Shown here piece after piece: positions 50,337 to 59,022 of a stretch of DNA of 64,000 nucleotides; position 1 is the stretch's first letter; the number at the start of each line of letters is the position of its first letter. This DNA comes from Oceanospirillum multiglobuliferum (lineage in GTDB: Bacteria; Pseudomonadota; Gammaproteobacteria; Pseudomonadales; Halomonadaceae). Both the position numbers and the translations under genes were made by a program. Below the pieces are notes generated by a model. The model was given only the letters and a program-made list of their open reading frames with translations, was not told where the DNA came from and did no database searches. The stretch is taken from contig NZ_FUXG01000002.1 of the NCBI RefSeq assembly GCF_900167095.1, forward strand, positions 186,001 to 250,000, written 5' to 3'.

Positions 50337-51134
50337 ATGGATTGGTTTCAAGTAGTTGTTTTGGCACTGGTACAAGGGCTAACTGAGTTTTTGCCAATCT
50401 CTAGCTCCGCACATTTGATTTTACCCTCACAAGTTTTAGGTTGGCCAGATCAAGGGTTGGCCTTTGATGTGGCGGTACATGTGGGTACTTTGTTAGCGGT
50501 GATGCTCTATTTTCAGCGTGATCTTCGCCTCATGATTACGGCGTGGTTTGCCAGTGTGTTTAAGGGCAAACATAGCAGTGATAGCCGTTTGGCTTGGGCG
50601 GTGATTATTGCCACCATTCCTGCTGCTGTTGCGGGTTTGGTGTTGAATGATTTTATTGAGGCTAATCTGCGTTCAGCTTTGGTGATTGCAATTAGCACAC
50701 TGATCTTTGGTGTTTTACTCTGGTGGGCTGATAGCTCTGCGCGTAAAGAGCGTGATGAATCAAATATTAATGTTCGTGATGCCATTGTGATTGGTCTATC
50801 TCAGGCGTTGGCGTTGATTCCGGGTACTTCTCGCTCAGGGATCACCATGACCGCAGCATTGATGCTGGGATTAACCCGTCAGGCTGCGGCACGCTTTAGC
50901 TTTTTGCTGTCAATTCCACTGATTTTGGCCGCAGGTTTGCTGAAGGGCTTAGAGCTGTATCAGGTGGGCAGTGAGTCGCAAATCAGTCATACCTTGGTGG
51001 GCGGTGCCATAGCATTTTTGGCCGCTTTGGCCTGTATTCACTTCTTTTTGAAGCTGTTAGATCGTATCGGCATGTTGCCATTTGTGATCTACCGCTTGTT
51101 ACTGGGCGCGATCCTGCTTTATCTGGTGCTGTAA
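50337..51134 (+). CDS. uppP: Undecaprenyl-diphosphatase
   Basis: A 265-residue inner-membrane enzyme that recycles undecaprenyl pyrophosphate for cell-wall synthesis; also linked to bacitracin tolerance. Both signatures are present: VQGLTEFLPISSSAHL near the start and PGTSRSGITM at about 162-171. About eight membrane helices. It is five bases before rsmJ. Confidence 0.95.
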   Translation: MDWFQVVVLALVQGLTEFLPISSSAHLILPSQVLGWPDQGLAFDVAVHVGTLLAVMLYFQRDLRLMITAWFASVFKGKHSSDSRLAWAVIIATIPAAVAGLVLNDFIEANLRSALVIAISTLIFGVLLWWADSSARKERDESNINVRDAIVIGLSQALALIPGTSRSGITMTAALMLGLTRQAAARFSFLLSIPLILAAGLLKGLELYQVGSESQISHTLVGGAIAFLAALACIHFFLKLLDRIGMLPFVIYRLLLGAILLYLVL

Positions 51135-51139
51135 TTTAA

Positions 51140-51991
51140 ATGATTGATATTGAACAAAGTCTTGATGGTAAAGCTCAGCCACGTCAATTGGTGTTGTGTG
51201 CCGAGCATGCGCGCCATTGGCCAGCCCGTGATCAGTTGTTCCAGCAGTTACAGGGATGCTTGCCGGATCATTTGAGCTTAAGTTGTGCTGATATTCGACC
51301 CGAGCAAGAGGATCTCTTGTTGCTGTTGTTAACCGACCAAGGTTTACAACTGGGCGAGTCAGGCAAGAAAGCCCCTAACCCAATTAAAGTAGAGTTTGCT
51401 TCAGGTAAGGCTGCTCATCGGCGTCAATTTGGCGGTGGTAAAGGCCAAATGATCGCCAAAGCGGTAGGGTTAAACTCTGGGGTAACGCCCTCGGTAGTGG
51501 ATGCCACCGCTGGTTTAGGTGGCGATGCCTTTGTACTGGCCAGCTTGGGTTGTTCAATGTTGTTATTGGAGCGCCATCCGGTAGTCGCCGCTTTACTGCA
51601 AGATGGCTTACTACGGGGAAGCGCTGATCCTGAAACAGCGGAGATCTGTCAGCGTATGCCGTTGGTGCAAGGCAATGCTTGTCTCTCTTTGGCGCAAGCG
51701 GTAACAGAGGCTGGGTTTAATCCACAGGTGGTCTATCTTGATCCGATGTTTCCCTCACGGGACAAAACTGCTCAGGTTAAAAAAGAGATGCGTTTGTTCC
51801 ATCATCTTGTTGGCATGGATACTGACGATGCGGAGCTATTGGCCGCAGCGTTAGAGGTTGCCACGCATCGTGTCGTGGTGAAACGTCCCCGTAAAGCCCC
51901 TGCTATACAAGGTCCTGCCCCTAGTTATACCTTAGAGGGTAAATCCAGCCGTTATGATATTTATACGAAGCGCAAGTTGAGCGCAGACTGA
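51140..51991 (+). CDS. rsmJ: 16S rRNA (guanine-1516-N2)-methyltransferase
   Basis: A 283-residue SAM-dependent methyltransferase modifying G1516 of 16S rRNA. The [19 protein letters not shown] site and the catalytic-type [13 protein letters not shown] motif are characteristic of RsmJ (YhiQ). It follows uppP by five bases, so the two probably share a transcript. Confidence 0.93.
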   Translation: MIDIEQSLDGKAQPRQLVLCAEHARHWPARDQLFQQLQGCLPDHLSLSCADIRPEQEDLLLLLLTDQGLQLGESGKKAPNPIKVEFASGKAAHRRQFGGGKGQMIAKAVGLNSGVTPSVVDATAGLGGDAFVLASLGCSMLLLERHPVVAALLQDGLLRGSADPETAEICQRMPLVQGNACLSLAQAVTEAGFNPQVVYLDPMFPSRDKTAQVKKEMRLFHHLVGMDTDDAELLAAALEVATHRVVVKRPRKAPAIQGPAPSYTLEGKSSRYDIYTKRKLSAD

Positions 51992-52008
51992 GCAGGAATA
52001 ATGAAGGA

Positions 52009-52038
52009 AAAGGGCTGATTGATCTCAGCCCTTTTTGG
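52009..52038. terminator. Bidirectional terminator between rsmJ and trmA
   Basis: A perfect 10-bp stem (52009-52018 with 52025-52034) bordered by A's and T's, between convergent genes. Confidence 0.85.
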
Positions 52039-52049
52039 TTTATGGTGTT

Positions 52050-53156
52050 TTACTTTTTGACCAAAAACACGCCTGTTTCAACATGGTGTGTGTAAGGGAA
52101 TTGATCAAAGAGTGCAAAGCGTTCAATACGGTGTGTTTTGCACAACTCGGTTAGGTTTTGCGCTAAGGTGTCAGGGTTGCAGGAGATATACACAATATTG
52201 TGGTATTTCGCCACTTGCACAACGGTTGAGTCATCTAGACCCGCACGAGGAGGGTCAACCAGAACTGTAGTGAAGTTTTTGCTGTTCAGGTCAATGTCGC
52301 TGAGTCGGCGCATCTGTGTTTTACCCGCCAGTGCATCGCTGAACTCTTCACTGGAAACGCGTACCACATCCACATTGTTGATCTTGTTTAATTGGATATT
52401 GTATTGCGCAGATTTCACGGAGGTTTTAGAGATCTCTGTGGCCAGCACAGAGTCAAAATTCTCTGCCAGTGCTAAAGTGAAATTGCCATTGCCGCAATAA
52501 AGCTCCACCAGATCGCCGCCAATGTTTTGTGTGGCGTTTGTCGCCCACTCCAGCATCTTTTCACAGACTTTGGCATTTGGCTGCGTGAAGCTGCTTTCAA
52601 CTTGCTGGTAGTGTAGCGTGCGCTCACCGACCTGTAGGGTTTCAGTGACAAAGTCTTGTGTCAGTACGATACGTTGTTTGCGGCTGCGACCAATAATATG
52701 GGCGTTTAGCTTTTCACCCAGTGCTCGCGCCAAGGTTTCCCACTCTTCAGTGAGTGCGCGGTGGTAGATCAACGTAATCAAGGCTTCGCCCGATAGGGTT
52801 GTTAAAAACTCCACTTGGAACAGTTTGCGGCGCAGTTCAGAGACAAACTGGATCTCAGACACCAAGGCACTCATCAGGGTGTTAATCTGCTGGCTGGCAA
52901 TAGGATACTGATCCATCCGCACGGCTTTGCGTTCAGCTTTACCTTCGTCATTCTCTGCCATGTCAAACATCACATAGAATAGGTCGTCACCTGAGTGCCA
53001 AACCCGAAACTCTGAGCGCATCCGATAGTGGCTGTCAGGTGAGGCAAATACCTGCAACTCTGGCGGATTAAAGGCCGCAAACTGAGTGCGAATACGCTCT
53101 GCTTTTTCATCTAACAGGGTGGAATACTTTTCGGGTTCAACAACAGGTAGTGCCAC
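52050..53156 (-). CDS. trmA: tRNA (uracil-54-C5)-methyltransferase
   Basis: A 368-residue SAM-dependent enzyme forming ribothymidine at position 54 of tRNA. The DPPRAGLD motif and the catalytic Cys in YISCNPDTL are intact. The start is taken as the GTG at 53156 (protein VALPVVEPEKY) because AGAGG lies seven bases upstream and the length then matches E. coli TrmA (366); the frame is open to 53321, but that extension is unlike the family. Confidence 0.94.
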   Translation of the reverse strand: MALPVVEPEKYSTLLDEKAERIRTQFAAFNPPELQVFASPDSHYRMRSEFRVWHSGDDLFYVMFDMAENDEGKAERKAVRMDQYPIASQQINTLMSALVSEIQFVSELRRKLFQVEFLTTLSGEALITLIYHRALTEEWETLARALGEKLNAHIIGRSRKQRIVLTQDFVTETLQVGERTLHYQQVESSFTQPNAKVCEKMLEWATNATQNIGGDLVELYCGNGNFTLALAENFDSVLATEISKTSVKSAQYNIQLNKINNVDVVRVSSEEFSDALAGKTQMRRLSDIDLNSKNFTTVLVDPPRAGLDDSTVVQVAKYHNIVYISCNPDTLAQNLTELCKTHRIERFALFDQFPYTHHVETGVFLVKK

Positions 53157-53407
53157 GGGGTAACCTCTGCAAGCGCATAAAAATGCTAATGGCCAGACAG
53201 TAAAAATAAGGCCGCAGAGGATAACAGGAATTGCTTTGTTGGTGTAGATAGCACTGGGAGTGCAGAGACTGATTATCTGTCTGAATATTAAGTTGCATCT
53301 CTTTAAGGCTTCTTGTTGCACTTTATCGCTGCATCACCTTTAATCGTTTGCCTACTAAAGGGTTGCACCAAACCAAAGTCTGGAACAAAAACGAAAAGAG
53401 CAAATCT

Positions 53408-53653
53408 ATGAGCATTGCTGTTGATGTAGAGTTGGACACTTCAGGGCTGAACTGCCCTATGCCGATTTTAAAGACGAAGTTGGCTTTGAATCAGATGCAG
53501 TCACAACAAGTGCTAAAAGTAGTGTCTACTGATGCAGGGTCTTGGGAAGACTTTGCTGCTTTTATTGGTCGTAGCTCTCATCAGCTATTGAGTCGTGAAC
53601 AGCAAGACAGTCTCTATATTTATTTCATTCGCAAAGATGGTCGGGAGACCTGA
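53408..53653 (+). CDS. TusA-family sulfur-relay protein
   Basis: An 81-residue small protein with the TusA fold; the active Cys16 is in the CPMP motif (TSGLNCPMPILKTK). Such proteins carry persulfide sulfur for tRNA thiolation or other pathways; which one cannot be told. The start is the ATG at 53408 after AAAGAG; the frame is open from 53348 without support. It sits two bases before the permease-type gene, a frequent pairing. Confidence 0.85.
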   Translation: MSIAVDVELDTSGLNCPMPILKTKLALNQMQSQQVLKVVSTDAGSWEDFAAFIGRSSHQLLSREQQDSLYIYFIRKDGRET

Positions 53654-53655
53654 AT

Positions 53656-54735
53656 ATGGCCATGAGGGATGTTGTTCGCTATTGGGTAAAGCGCTATTTT
53701 TCTGATGAAGAGGCGGTGATTTTCTTACTGTTGCTGATCATCGGTTTCAGTATCGTTATTTTTATGGGCAAAATGCTAGCGCCATTTTTGGCAAGCTTGG
53801 TTATTGCTTATCTATTAGAGGGATTGGTCAGTAAGCTAGAGGATTTTAAAGTACCTTTTAAGCTGGCAGTTGCATCTGTCTTTCTTCTGTTTATTAGCAC
53901 CCTATCGGCATTGATTTTCGTACTGCTGCCTATTCTGTGGCGGCAGTTAATGCGTTTAACCGATGAGTTGCCGGGTATGTTAGAAAAAGGTCAGCAGTTA
54001 TTGTTGCTGCTGCCTGAACAATATCCCAGCATGATCAGTGAAGAGCAGATGCAGGAGATGATCAGCTTTGCCGCTGTTGAAATCGGCCAGTTTGGTCAGA
54101 CTGTAGTGTCAGCCTCTCTTAGCTCTCTACCTAATATTTTTGCCATTATTATTTATCTGGTATTAGTGCCGATATTGGTCTTTTTTATCTTGAAAGACCG
54201 TGATCTTCTAATTGGTTGGATGCAAAGCTATTTACCGAAAAAACGCTTGTTGATGACAGGTATTTGGCGGGAAATGGATCAACAGTTAGCCAATTATATC
54301 CGTGGTAAAGCCATTGAAATCGTAATTGTTGGCGTGGCGACTTATTTAGGCTTGGTCGTATTTGGGCTTCAATATTCTGCTTTGTTAGGTGTGTTGGTCG
54401 GTTTGTCTGTATTAGTGCCTTACATTGGTGCGGCGGTGGTAACGGTGCCTGTAACCTTGATAGCCATGTTCCAGTTTGGCTTCAGCGACACATTCTTATA
54501 TCTGATGATCGTATATGGCGTGATTCAAGCGTTGGATGGTAACGTGTTGGTGCCCTTGCTCTTTTCTGAGGCCGTTAACCTACATCCAATTGCCATTATT
54601 GTAGCGGTGTTGTTTTTTGGTGGAGTATGGGGTTTTTGGGGGATCTTTTTTGCGATTCCTTTGGCAACCTTCTTTAAAGCCATTTTATATGCTTGGCCAA
54701 GGGCTGTTGATGCCCATAGCGCAGAAGCTGCATAG
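53656..54735 (+). CDS. AI-2E-type transporter (PerM-like)
   Basis: A 359-residue inner-membrane protein of the AI-2E exporter family with about eight helices and a central loop rich in charged residues. The DGNVLVPLLFSEAVNLHP stretch is a family mark. Substrates differ widely across the family (autoinducer export, Na+/H+ exchange), so none is assigned. GGGAG lies seven bases before the ATG. It converges with bcp. Confidence 0.88.
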   Translation: MAMRDVVRYWVKRYFSDEEAVIFLLLLIIGFSIVIFMGKMLAPFLASLVIAYLLEGLVSKLEDFKVPFKLAVASVFLLFISTLSALIFVLLPILWRQLMRLTDELPGMLEKGQQLLLLLPEQYPSMISEEQMQEMISFAAVEIGQFGQTVVSASLSSLPNIFAIIIYLVLVPILVFFILKDRDLLIGWMQSYLPKKRLLMTGIWREMDQQLANYIRGKAIEIVIVGVATYLGLVVFGLQYSALLGVLVGLSVLVPYIGAAVVTVPVTLIAMFQFGFSDTFLYLMIVYGVIQALDGNVLVPLLFSEAVNLHPIAIIVAVLFFGGVWGFWGIFFAIPLATFFKAILYAWPRAVDAHSAEAA

Positions 54736-54746
54736 GGCAAAAGCTA

Positions 54747-54772
54747 GGGTTTGAGGCGGTGGCTTCAAACCC
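54747..54772. terminator. Hairpin between convergent permease and bcp genes
   Basis: A perfect 8-bp stem (54747-54754 with 54765-54772) with a 10-base loop, extended by outer AGCT pairs. The tail has only a modest T-run, so efficiency is uncertain. Confidence 0.55.
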
Positions 54773-54784
54773 TTCAGCTGATTT

Positions 54785-55249
54785 TTACAGTGCTTGTACC
54801 GCTGTTAACACCTCGTCAACATGGCCTTTTACTTTTACACCGCGCCACTCTTGTACTAGCACGCCTTCAGCGTTGATTAAAAAAGTACTGCGTTCAATGC
54901 CCATGTACTCTCGGCCGTAGTTCTTTTTCAATTTGATAACATCAAATAGCTTACATAAAGCTTCTTCTGGGTCGCTGATTAATTCAAAGGGAAATGCTTG
55001 CTTGGCTTTGAAGTTCTCATGGCTACGTAGGCTGTCACGGGAAACACCAAAAACAACGGTATTGGCAGCACTAAACGCTGCATATTGATCTCTAAACCCT
55101 TGGCCTTCAGTTGTGCAGCCGGGAGTACTGTCTTTAGGGTAAAAATAGATCACCAAATTTTGCCCTTTAAACTCGTTTAGGCTGATAACTTTGTCGCTGG
55201 TGGCTTGGGCATTGAATTCTGGAACAGGGGTGTTTAAGCTGACGGTCAT
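54785..55249 (-). CDS. bcp: Thioredoxin-dependent peroxiredoxin Bcp
   Basis: A 154-residue cytoplasmic peroxiredoxin reducing hydroperoxides. The peroxidatic Cys45 is in STPGCTTE. The resolving Cys50 of E. coli Bcp is absent: the residue here is Gly50 in GQGFRD, so it probably works as a 1-Cys enzyme or uses another Cys. The start is the ATG at 55249, six bases after GGAG; the frame starts four codons earlier at 55261 without support. Confidence 0.93.
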   Translation of the reverse strand: MTVSLNTPVPEFNAQATSDKVISLNEFKGQNLVIYFYPKDSTPGCTTEGQGFRDQYAAFSAANTVVFGVSRDSLRSHENFKAKQAFPFELISDPEEALCKLFDVIKLKKNYGREYMGIERSTFLINAEGVLVQEWRGVKVKGHVDEVLTAVQAL

Positions 55250-55340
55250 GAGAGACTCCATGAAAAAGTGAATAACATCAAAGTGCTAAATGCGCCCTTA
55301 TGTTTCAAAAGTGTTTTTATTATGCCTTGTTTATAAATTG

Positions 55341-55360
55341 ACTAACATTGCACTGTTAGT
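55341..55360. promoter_or_regulatory. Inverted repeat in the bcp-dapA intergenic region
   Basis: A perfect 7-bp inverted repeat (55341-55347 with 55354-55360) separated by 6 bases, overlapping a -35-like TTGACT at 55338-55343 in the promoter region between the divergent bcp and dapA genes. Likely an operator or a hairpin; the binding protein is unknown. Confidence 0.4.
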
Positions 55361-55475
55361 TTACAAGATTCACTGAACAATAGTCTGATAGATTGCTCGA
55401 TAATCAGTTTGCAATGCTTGTGTTAATTCATAGGCAAAAGTACCATTAGGGTTTCGTTTTTTTCGGAGACAACAG

Positions 55476-56357
55476 ATGATCAAAGGCAGCATTGTTGCAT
55501 TGGTAACCCCAATGACCACAAGCGGGGAAATCGATTGGGAAGCATTGCATCGTCTGGTTGAGTTCCACCTGGAAAATGGCACTGACGCAATCGTTGCGGC
55601 GGGCACCACAGGTGAACCAACCACGATGTCTTTTGACGAGCACTTTGATGTGATCCGAAAGGTGGTTGAACAGGTAAATGGCCGTATTCCTGTAATTGCA
55701 GGTACAGGGGCAAACTCAACCTCTGAAGCGGTTGAACTGACCAAATACGCCAAAAAAGTAGGTGCTGATTACTGCCTTTCAGTAACACCCTACTATAACA
55801 AGCCAACACAAGAAGGTTTGTATCAGCATTTTAAAGCAGTGGCCGAGGCCAGTGATCTGCCAGTGATTCTGTACAATGTACCGGGCCGCACAGCAGTAGA
55901 TCTGCACAATGAAACTGTTGTACGTCTAAGCAAGCTAGATAACATCATCGCTATCAAAGACGCTACAGGTGATCTTGAGCGCGGTAAAGAGTTGATGGAT
56001 CGCCTAGAAGGTTCAGGCTTCTTGCTGTTCTCTGGTGATGATCTAACCGCAGCTGATTTTATTCTGCTGGGTGGTAACGGCAATATCTCTGTGACAGCCA
56101 ACGTTGCACCGCGTCAAATGTCTGAGTTATGTGCAGCGGCCTTGTCAGGCGATGCCACAACCGCGCACCAGATCAACACACGTGTTATGTCTTTGCACCG
56201 CTCACTGTTTGTAGAGTCAAACCCTATTCCGGTGAAATGGGCATTACATGAGATGGGTATGATTGAAACGGGTATCCGCCTACCGTTAACCGTGTTATCT
56301 CCTCAATATCATGCAACTGTACGCCAAGCGCTACAGCACGCAGGTATCATCGGCTAG
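55476..56357 (+). CDS. dapA: 4-hydroxy-tetrahydrodipicolinate synthase
   Basis: A 293-residue class I aldolase that starts lysine and diaminopimelate synthesis by condensing pyruvate with aspartate semialdehyde. The Schiff-base Lys161 ([10 protein letters not shown]), Tyr133 and the GTTGE motif (43-47) are intact. CGGAG precedes the ATG. It lies nine bases upstream of bamC. Confidence 0.97.
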   Translation: MIKGSIVALVTPMTTSGEIDWEALHRLVEFHLENGTDAIVAAGTTGEPTTMSFDEHFDVIRKVVEQVNGRIPVIAGTGANSTSEAVELTKYAKKVGADYCLSVTPYYNKPTQEGLYQHFKAVAEASDLPVILYNVPGRTAVDLHNETVVRLSKLDNIIAIKDATGDLERGKELMDRLEGSGFLLFSGDDLTAADFILLGGNGNISVTANVAPRQMSELCAAALSGDATTAHQINTRVMSLHRSLFVESNPIPVKWALHEMGMIETGIRLPLTVLSPQYHATVRQALQHAGIIG

Positions 56358-56366
56358 GAATACAGA

Positions 56367-57380
56367 ATGTCCAAACAGGACTTACTGAAAGGGTTAACCG
56401 GCAGCCTTGTGCTGTCCGGTTTACTGCTTTCTGGTTGCAGTAGTTCAGGTTTTTATCATGATCGGAAGACAGATTATGTTGATGCCAAAACTGCAACTGC
56501 TTTAAAACTCCCCGCACAAGCTGACCATGAGCGTTTTCGAGAGGCAATGCCTCTACCTTCGATTCAGTCGGCAGAAAAGATAGAGCGTGATTTTGTTGCG
56601 CCAAGACCAGATCCTTTACCTGTGGTGGATGTTGAGTTTCCTGCGGCAGAGCTGCAAGAGTACGGCGCGCAAGGTGGTATTGAAGCACGTTTGTGGCTGT
56701 CAATGTCAGACGCTCCGGCAGTGGCTTGGCCTTTATTGCAGCAACAGTTTGAACGTTTAAACTGGGCAACTGTTGAAGCAGATCCAACACTTGGTCACTT
56801 GGTTTTTATTCCTGATAATCAAAAAAGTGCAATTCAAGTACAAGCTCGCTTACGCCAAGGCATAAGAGGGGGCTTTAGTGATCTTGAACTATTGGATTCG
56901 CAGCAAAAAGTGCGAACAGATAACCAAGCCAAAACACTGTTAAACCAATTGAAAACAGGTTTGAGTGAGCCGCGTTTGGGCTTGCAGAGCGTGTCGCTGT
57001 TGGCGCAAAAAATCAGTAATGAAAAAGCGTTGCAACTGAATACCAGTGGTGGTCAGGATCCCGTGCTCAGCCTTGGCCTAGAGGCAGATCGAGTTTGGAT
57101 AGGCTTAGAAAAACTGTTGCAATCTAACTTCATTGAGAAAGAGCAGAAGCTTGTCTCTAGTGATGTTCTACAACGTAGCTTCAATATTGTTTGGGTGCCA
57201 GAGGCCGACCGCAGTAGCTTTTTGACTCGTTGGGCACGCTCACCAGGGGCTGAGTTTCAATACCAGCTGCAACTGAGCGGTAGTCAACCCGTGACAATTC
57301 GAGTTCTGCAAAATGGTCAACCTATTGATCCAAAGCAGGCGCGCCTGATTTTGACAGATGTGCGTAACCTTCTGAATTAA
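56367..57380 (+). CDS. bamC: Outer-membrane assembly lipoprotein BamC
   Basis: A 337-residue lipoprotein of the BAM complex, which inserts beta-barrel proteins into the outer membrane. Signal peptide with lipobox Cys24 (LLSGCSSSG); an unstructured start and two helix-grip domains follow. The dapA-bamC order is the usual one in gammaproteobacteria. Confidence 0.92.
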   Translation: MSKQDLLKGLTGSLVLSGLLLSGCSSSGFYHDRKTDYVDAKTATALKLPAQADHERFREAMPLPSIQSAEKIERDFVAPRPDPLPVVDVEFPAAELQEYGAQGGIEARLWLSMSDAPAVAWPLLQQQFERLNWATVEADPTLGHLVFIPDNQKSAIQVQARLRQGIRGGFSDLELLDSQQKVRTDNQAKTLLNQLKTGLSEPRLGLQSVSLLAQKISNEKALQLNTSGGQDPVLSLGLEADRVWIGLEKLLQSNFIEKEQKLVSSDVLQRSFNIVWVPEADRSSFLTRWARSPGAEFQYQLQLSGSQPVTIRVLQNGQPIDPKQARLILTDVRNLLN

Positions 57381-57403
57381 TAAGCTTATTAACTCAGTTT
57401 ATA

Positions 57404-57438
57404 AATGGTGTCACCTTTTAGGTCACACCATTTTTTCT
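57404..57438 (+). terminator. Terminator after bamC
   Basis: An 8-bp perfect stem (57404-57411 with 57425-57432) followed by a T-run, 24 bases after the bamC stop. Confidence 0.75.
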
Positions 57439-57472
57439 GTTCATTCATTAATATTGTTGCAGGAATAAAAGT

Positions 57473-58252
57473 GTGACCGCCATGCGTTTTGCATCCCTTG
57501 GCAGCGGTAGTCGAGGTAACGCCACCTTAATTGAAAAAGCCGATACCCGCATTTTAATTGATTGTGGTTTTAACCTGAAAGAAACTCGGCTACGTTTAGC
57601 ACGCCTTGGATTAACAATTGAAGACCTTGACGGTATTTTAGTCACACATGAACACGGCGATCATATTGGCGGTGTTGGCAAGATTGCACGGGCTTGTGGT
57701 GTTGCAGTGTATTGCAGTGCAGGCACTGCTATTAGTGGTCGTTTAGGTGATATACCAGATTTACGCACTATCAGCAGCCATCGCCGCTTTGCTGTGGGTG
57801 GTTTAGAAATAGAACCCGTTCCTGTACCCCATGATGCCAAAGAGCCGATTCAATATGTAATTGGCGATGGTGATGTGCGTTTGGGAGTATTGACCGACCT
57901 AGGCAGTATCACGCCTCATATTCGACACTGCTATGCCCAGTGCGATGCTTTGATACTGGAAACTAACCATGATGCCATGATGCTACAACATGGGGCTTAC
58001 CCTCCCAGCCTCAAGCGCCGTGTTGCCGGTAGTCTAGGACACCTGAGCAACTTGCAAGCACAGCATCTATTGCATGATTTATATCACTCAAAACTACAGC
58101 ATGTGATTGCCGCTCATATCAGTGACAAAAACAATCAACTTGAGTTAGCTCAGCAAGCATTAGCGCATGTACTAAAGTGCTATCCAGAAGAAATTGTTGC
58201 CATTGATCAAGAGCAAGGCTTGGACTGGCGTAGTATAAAATCTTGGTCTTAA
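57473..58252 (+). CDS. Metallo-beta-lactamase-fold hydrolase
   Basis: A 259-residue metallo-hydrolase of the YycJ/WalJ-like group. Metal motif THEHGDH with H59, H61, D63 and H64; the opening ASLGSGSRGNATLI is typical. Likely a phosphodiesterase or nuclease, substrate unknown. The start is GTG at 57473, eight bases after AGGA. From memory a homologue sits between bamC and purC in pseudomonads; no purC follows here. Confidence 0.88.
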   Translation: MTAMRFASLGSGSRGNATLIEKADTRILIDCGFNLKETRLRLARLGLTIEDLDGILVTHEHGDHIGGVGKIARACGVAVYCSAGTAISGRLGDIPDLRTISSHRRFAVGGLEIEPVPVPHDAKEPIQYVIGDGDVRLGVLTDLGSITPHIRHCYAQCDALILETNHDAMMLQHGAYPPSLKRRVAGSLGHLSNLQAQHLLHDLYHSKLQHVIAAHISDKNNQLELAQQALAHVLKCYPEEIVAIDQEQGLDWRSIKSWS

Positions 58253-58376
58253 GGTTACTTCTACCTGCACAAAACAGCTAAGTTGCTGATTCAGCTTAGG
58301 TTGTTATTTCTTGTTGTTAAATATCCTCAACGCCTTTATTGACGCGGTCTTCAGGCGAAAATAAAAACTTGCACTT

Positions 58377-58402
58377 TCAAAAATCTGCCTATACTGAAGA
58401 TG
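58377..58402 (+). promoter_or_regulatory. Possible promoter of the small transcript
   Basis: A good -10 box, TATACT (near 58391-58396), with CTTGCA 16 bases upstream as a poor -35. It would start transcription near 58403, about 65 bases before the small reading frame. Confidence 0.35.
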
Positions 58403-58466
58403 AGTCCAGCCTGTTCTGAAAAGAGGAGTGCAGGGACAATATCAAGCAGAGGGAGAGGATGTTGCT

Positions 58467-58550
58467 ATGTTTATTTCAGAAGAAATTTTAGACCTTTGGA
58501 TCGCCTCAATGCAGAAAATAACCACTTGGGAGGCTAGATGGCTCACGTAA
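58467..58550 (+). CDS. Possible 27-codon small protein
   Basis: A short frame starting MFISEEILDLWI and ending WEARWLT, with a purine-rich GGGAGAGG site about 8 bases before the ATG. It is amphipathic with three Trp. It lies between a promoter-like sequence and a strong terminator, the arrangement expected for a small protein or dual-function RNA. No family is recognised, and such a short frame can arise by chance. Confidence 0.4.
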   Translation: MFISEEILDLWIASMQKITTWEARWLT

Positions 58551-58620
58551 GAATTACAGTGCTGAATGTAGTCTCTACTCAATCGCTTAGGCAGTGGATG
58601 CCACACTCATTTAGCAATTA

Positions 58621-58648
58621 AGCCCAGCTCGCAACTGGGCTTTTTTTT
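58621..58648 (+). terminator. Terminator of the small transcript
   Basis: A perfect 7-bp GC-rich stem (58621-58627 with 58635-58641), a 7-base loop and eight T. No gene longer than 27 codons precedes it for 360 bases. Confidence 0.88.
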
Positions 58649-59022
58649 GCACGTTTTTATCTTTCAATTCAAGTTTTATTGACGCCAGTTAAGTCTGTTG
58701 TTTGATGGCTTATTTGGGTTTCAATAAAGGTATCAGGACAGTTTGATAGGTTTTTTATTCTGTAAATATGGTTTTCTTTAGCATGAAATCTAATTTTTGA
58801 TCCATTTTGTTCAGTATTATTCGGTGGGCTTTTGGGATTAAAGTAGTCGTTTGATAGATTTTTAAAGCAGCTGCCTTTATATTATCTCGCTAACTGATTG
58901 CTGTATCGCTTGCCAGAAGGGACTCGAAAAGCGCTAGATACTTACTCTTGCCCCTTCTAAAAATGTAGGCGTTTGACATTAACTGTCTTAGCTATGCGTA
59001 GCTAATGCCAAGGAATATGAAC

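Larger units (their letters stand above)
58253..59022. other. 770-base stretch with a likely small transcription unit
   Basis: Apart from the unit at 58377-58650 described separately, the remainder up to the chemoreceptor gene is A+T-rich and shows no open frame with a ribosome site. The conventional purC neighbour is missing. Confidence 0.4.

Noticed and set aside
53157-53321. N-terminal extension of the trmA frame with a hydrophobic stretch
   Set aside because: The family length and a ribosome site both point to the GTG at 53156; the extra 55 codons look like translated intergenic DNA.
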